Assembly: GCA_036794395.1 (NCBI GenBank)
Contig: DAIRGS010000386.1
Location: 1 to 6,319, forward strand
Reading direction: 5' to 3'
Length of the DNA: 6,319 nucleotides
Origin: DASXMX01 sp036794395
Lineage (GTDB): Bacteria > Planctomycetota > Phycisphaerae > Tepidisphaerales > Tepidisphaeraceae
Shown in pieces: positions 6,021 through 6,319 of this stretch. Each line of letters begins with the position of its first letter. The first letter of the stretch is position 1. The notes under the pieces were generated by a model. That model did not search any database and had not been told where the DNA came from. It saw only the letters and a list, made by a program, of their open reading frames with translations. A program made the translations under genes and the position numbers.

Positions 6021-6047
6021 CCCATCCCGAAAGGACGAAGCGTTGCA

Positions 6048-6268
6048 GTGACCAAAGCCATTGCACCCCTTCAGACCGTCCCACGACGTCCTGGCGGCGT
6101 GCTTCCATACTGCAAACGGATTTTGGACGGCTGGCGTCTCGTGGGGGTTTACCATCAGCGCGCAGGCGGCAGCGGCGATGGGGGTGGGTGTGCTCCGCGA
6201 TTTTCCTTGCCATGGCATCCGCGGGTTTGCTCGCTATCGTCGCCACGATTGCGAAAGGCCGCACTTAA
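6048..6268 (+). pseudogene. Possible small membrane protein with interrupted frame
   Basis: From the GTG at 6048 the frame reads VTKAIAPLQTVPRRPGGVLP and on to about GSGDGG (near 6180). It then runs on to the window end as Arg/Pro/Ser-rich sequence with no stop. In another frame, 6185-6268 encodes WVCSAIFLAMASAGLLAIVA followed by TIAKGRT and TAA. This is a convincing single membrane helix with a basic tail, but its frame has no ATG, GTG or TTG start. One extra G in the G5 run at 6180-6184 would join the two into a 73-residue protein with one C-terminal helix. The promoter at 5991-6020 lies in the right place. The case may be a sequencing error, a decayed gene, or chance hydrophobicity. No family is recognised. 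Confidence 0.27.
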
Positions 6269-6319
6269 CACTACAGCGCGACTCGCGCTCAACGACTTTC
6301 CAGGCCGGGCGGTAATACC

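Noticed and set aside
5871..6218. 115-residue minus-strand open frame
   Set aside because: No ordered domain or helix. It lies opposite a strong plus-strand promoter, and its composition looks like antisense by-product.
1..6319. CRISPR array, tRNA/rRNA, phage or defence system
   Set aside because: No regularly spaced direct repeats, no recognisable structured RNA genes and no phage, nuclease or toxin-antitoxin motifs were seen on either strand.

Overview
The window is GC-rich bacterial chromosomal DNA. It carries a sugar kinase, two exported proteins of types common in Planctomycetota and their relatives (a cytochrome c/copper monooxygenase-like fusion and a DUF1080 protein), small orphan genes, and many palindromic intergenic repeats. 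This mix suggests Planctomycetota, with Verrucomicrobiota or Acidobacteriota as alternatives. No rRNA or single-copy marker is present to settle it.

Layout: a nested palindrome (34-164) lies beyond the 3' end of a complete xylulokinase gene on the minus strand (197-1729). The 408-base gap that follows (1730-2137) holds repeats and the promoter/RBS region of a plus-strand gene (2138-3526). That gene encodes a secreted protein with an N-terminal c-type haem domain and a C-terminal region resembling the copper type II, ascorbate-dependent (PHM-like) monooxygenases. It ends at a good intrinsic terminator with inverted repeats on either side. A secreted DUF1080 protein, of the 3-keto-disaccharide hydrolase type, follows on the minus strand (3843-4709).

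Beyond it, 4793-5109 looks like a short non-autonomous element with terminal inverted repeats. It contains a 55-base repeat also found inverted near xylB. Next come two minus-strand small genes in tandem: an unrecognised ~150-residue protein (5373-5825) and a 56-residue CxxC/CxxC zinc-ribbon-like protein with one C-terminal membrane helix (5130-5300). At the right edge a strong-looking plus-strand promoter precedes what may be a frame-interrupted small membrane protein (6048-6268).

Functionally, xylulokinase and the DUF1080 protein both fit use of plant-type or modified sugars. The genes are separated by repeats and run in different directions, so they do not form one operon. I see no CRISPR array, tRNA, phage gene, transposase or recognisable defence system. 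The most unusual items are the cytochrome c-copper oxygenase fusion with all its expected copper ligands, the short element with terminal repeats, and the small zinc-ribbon membrane protein.
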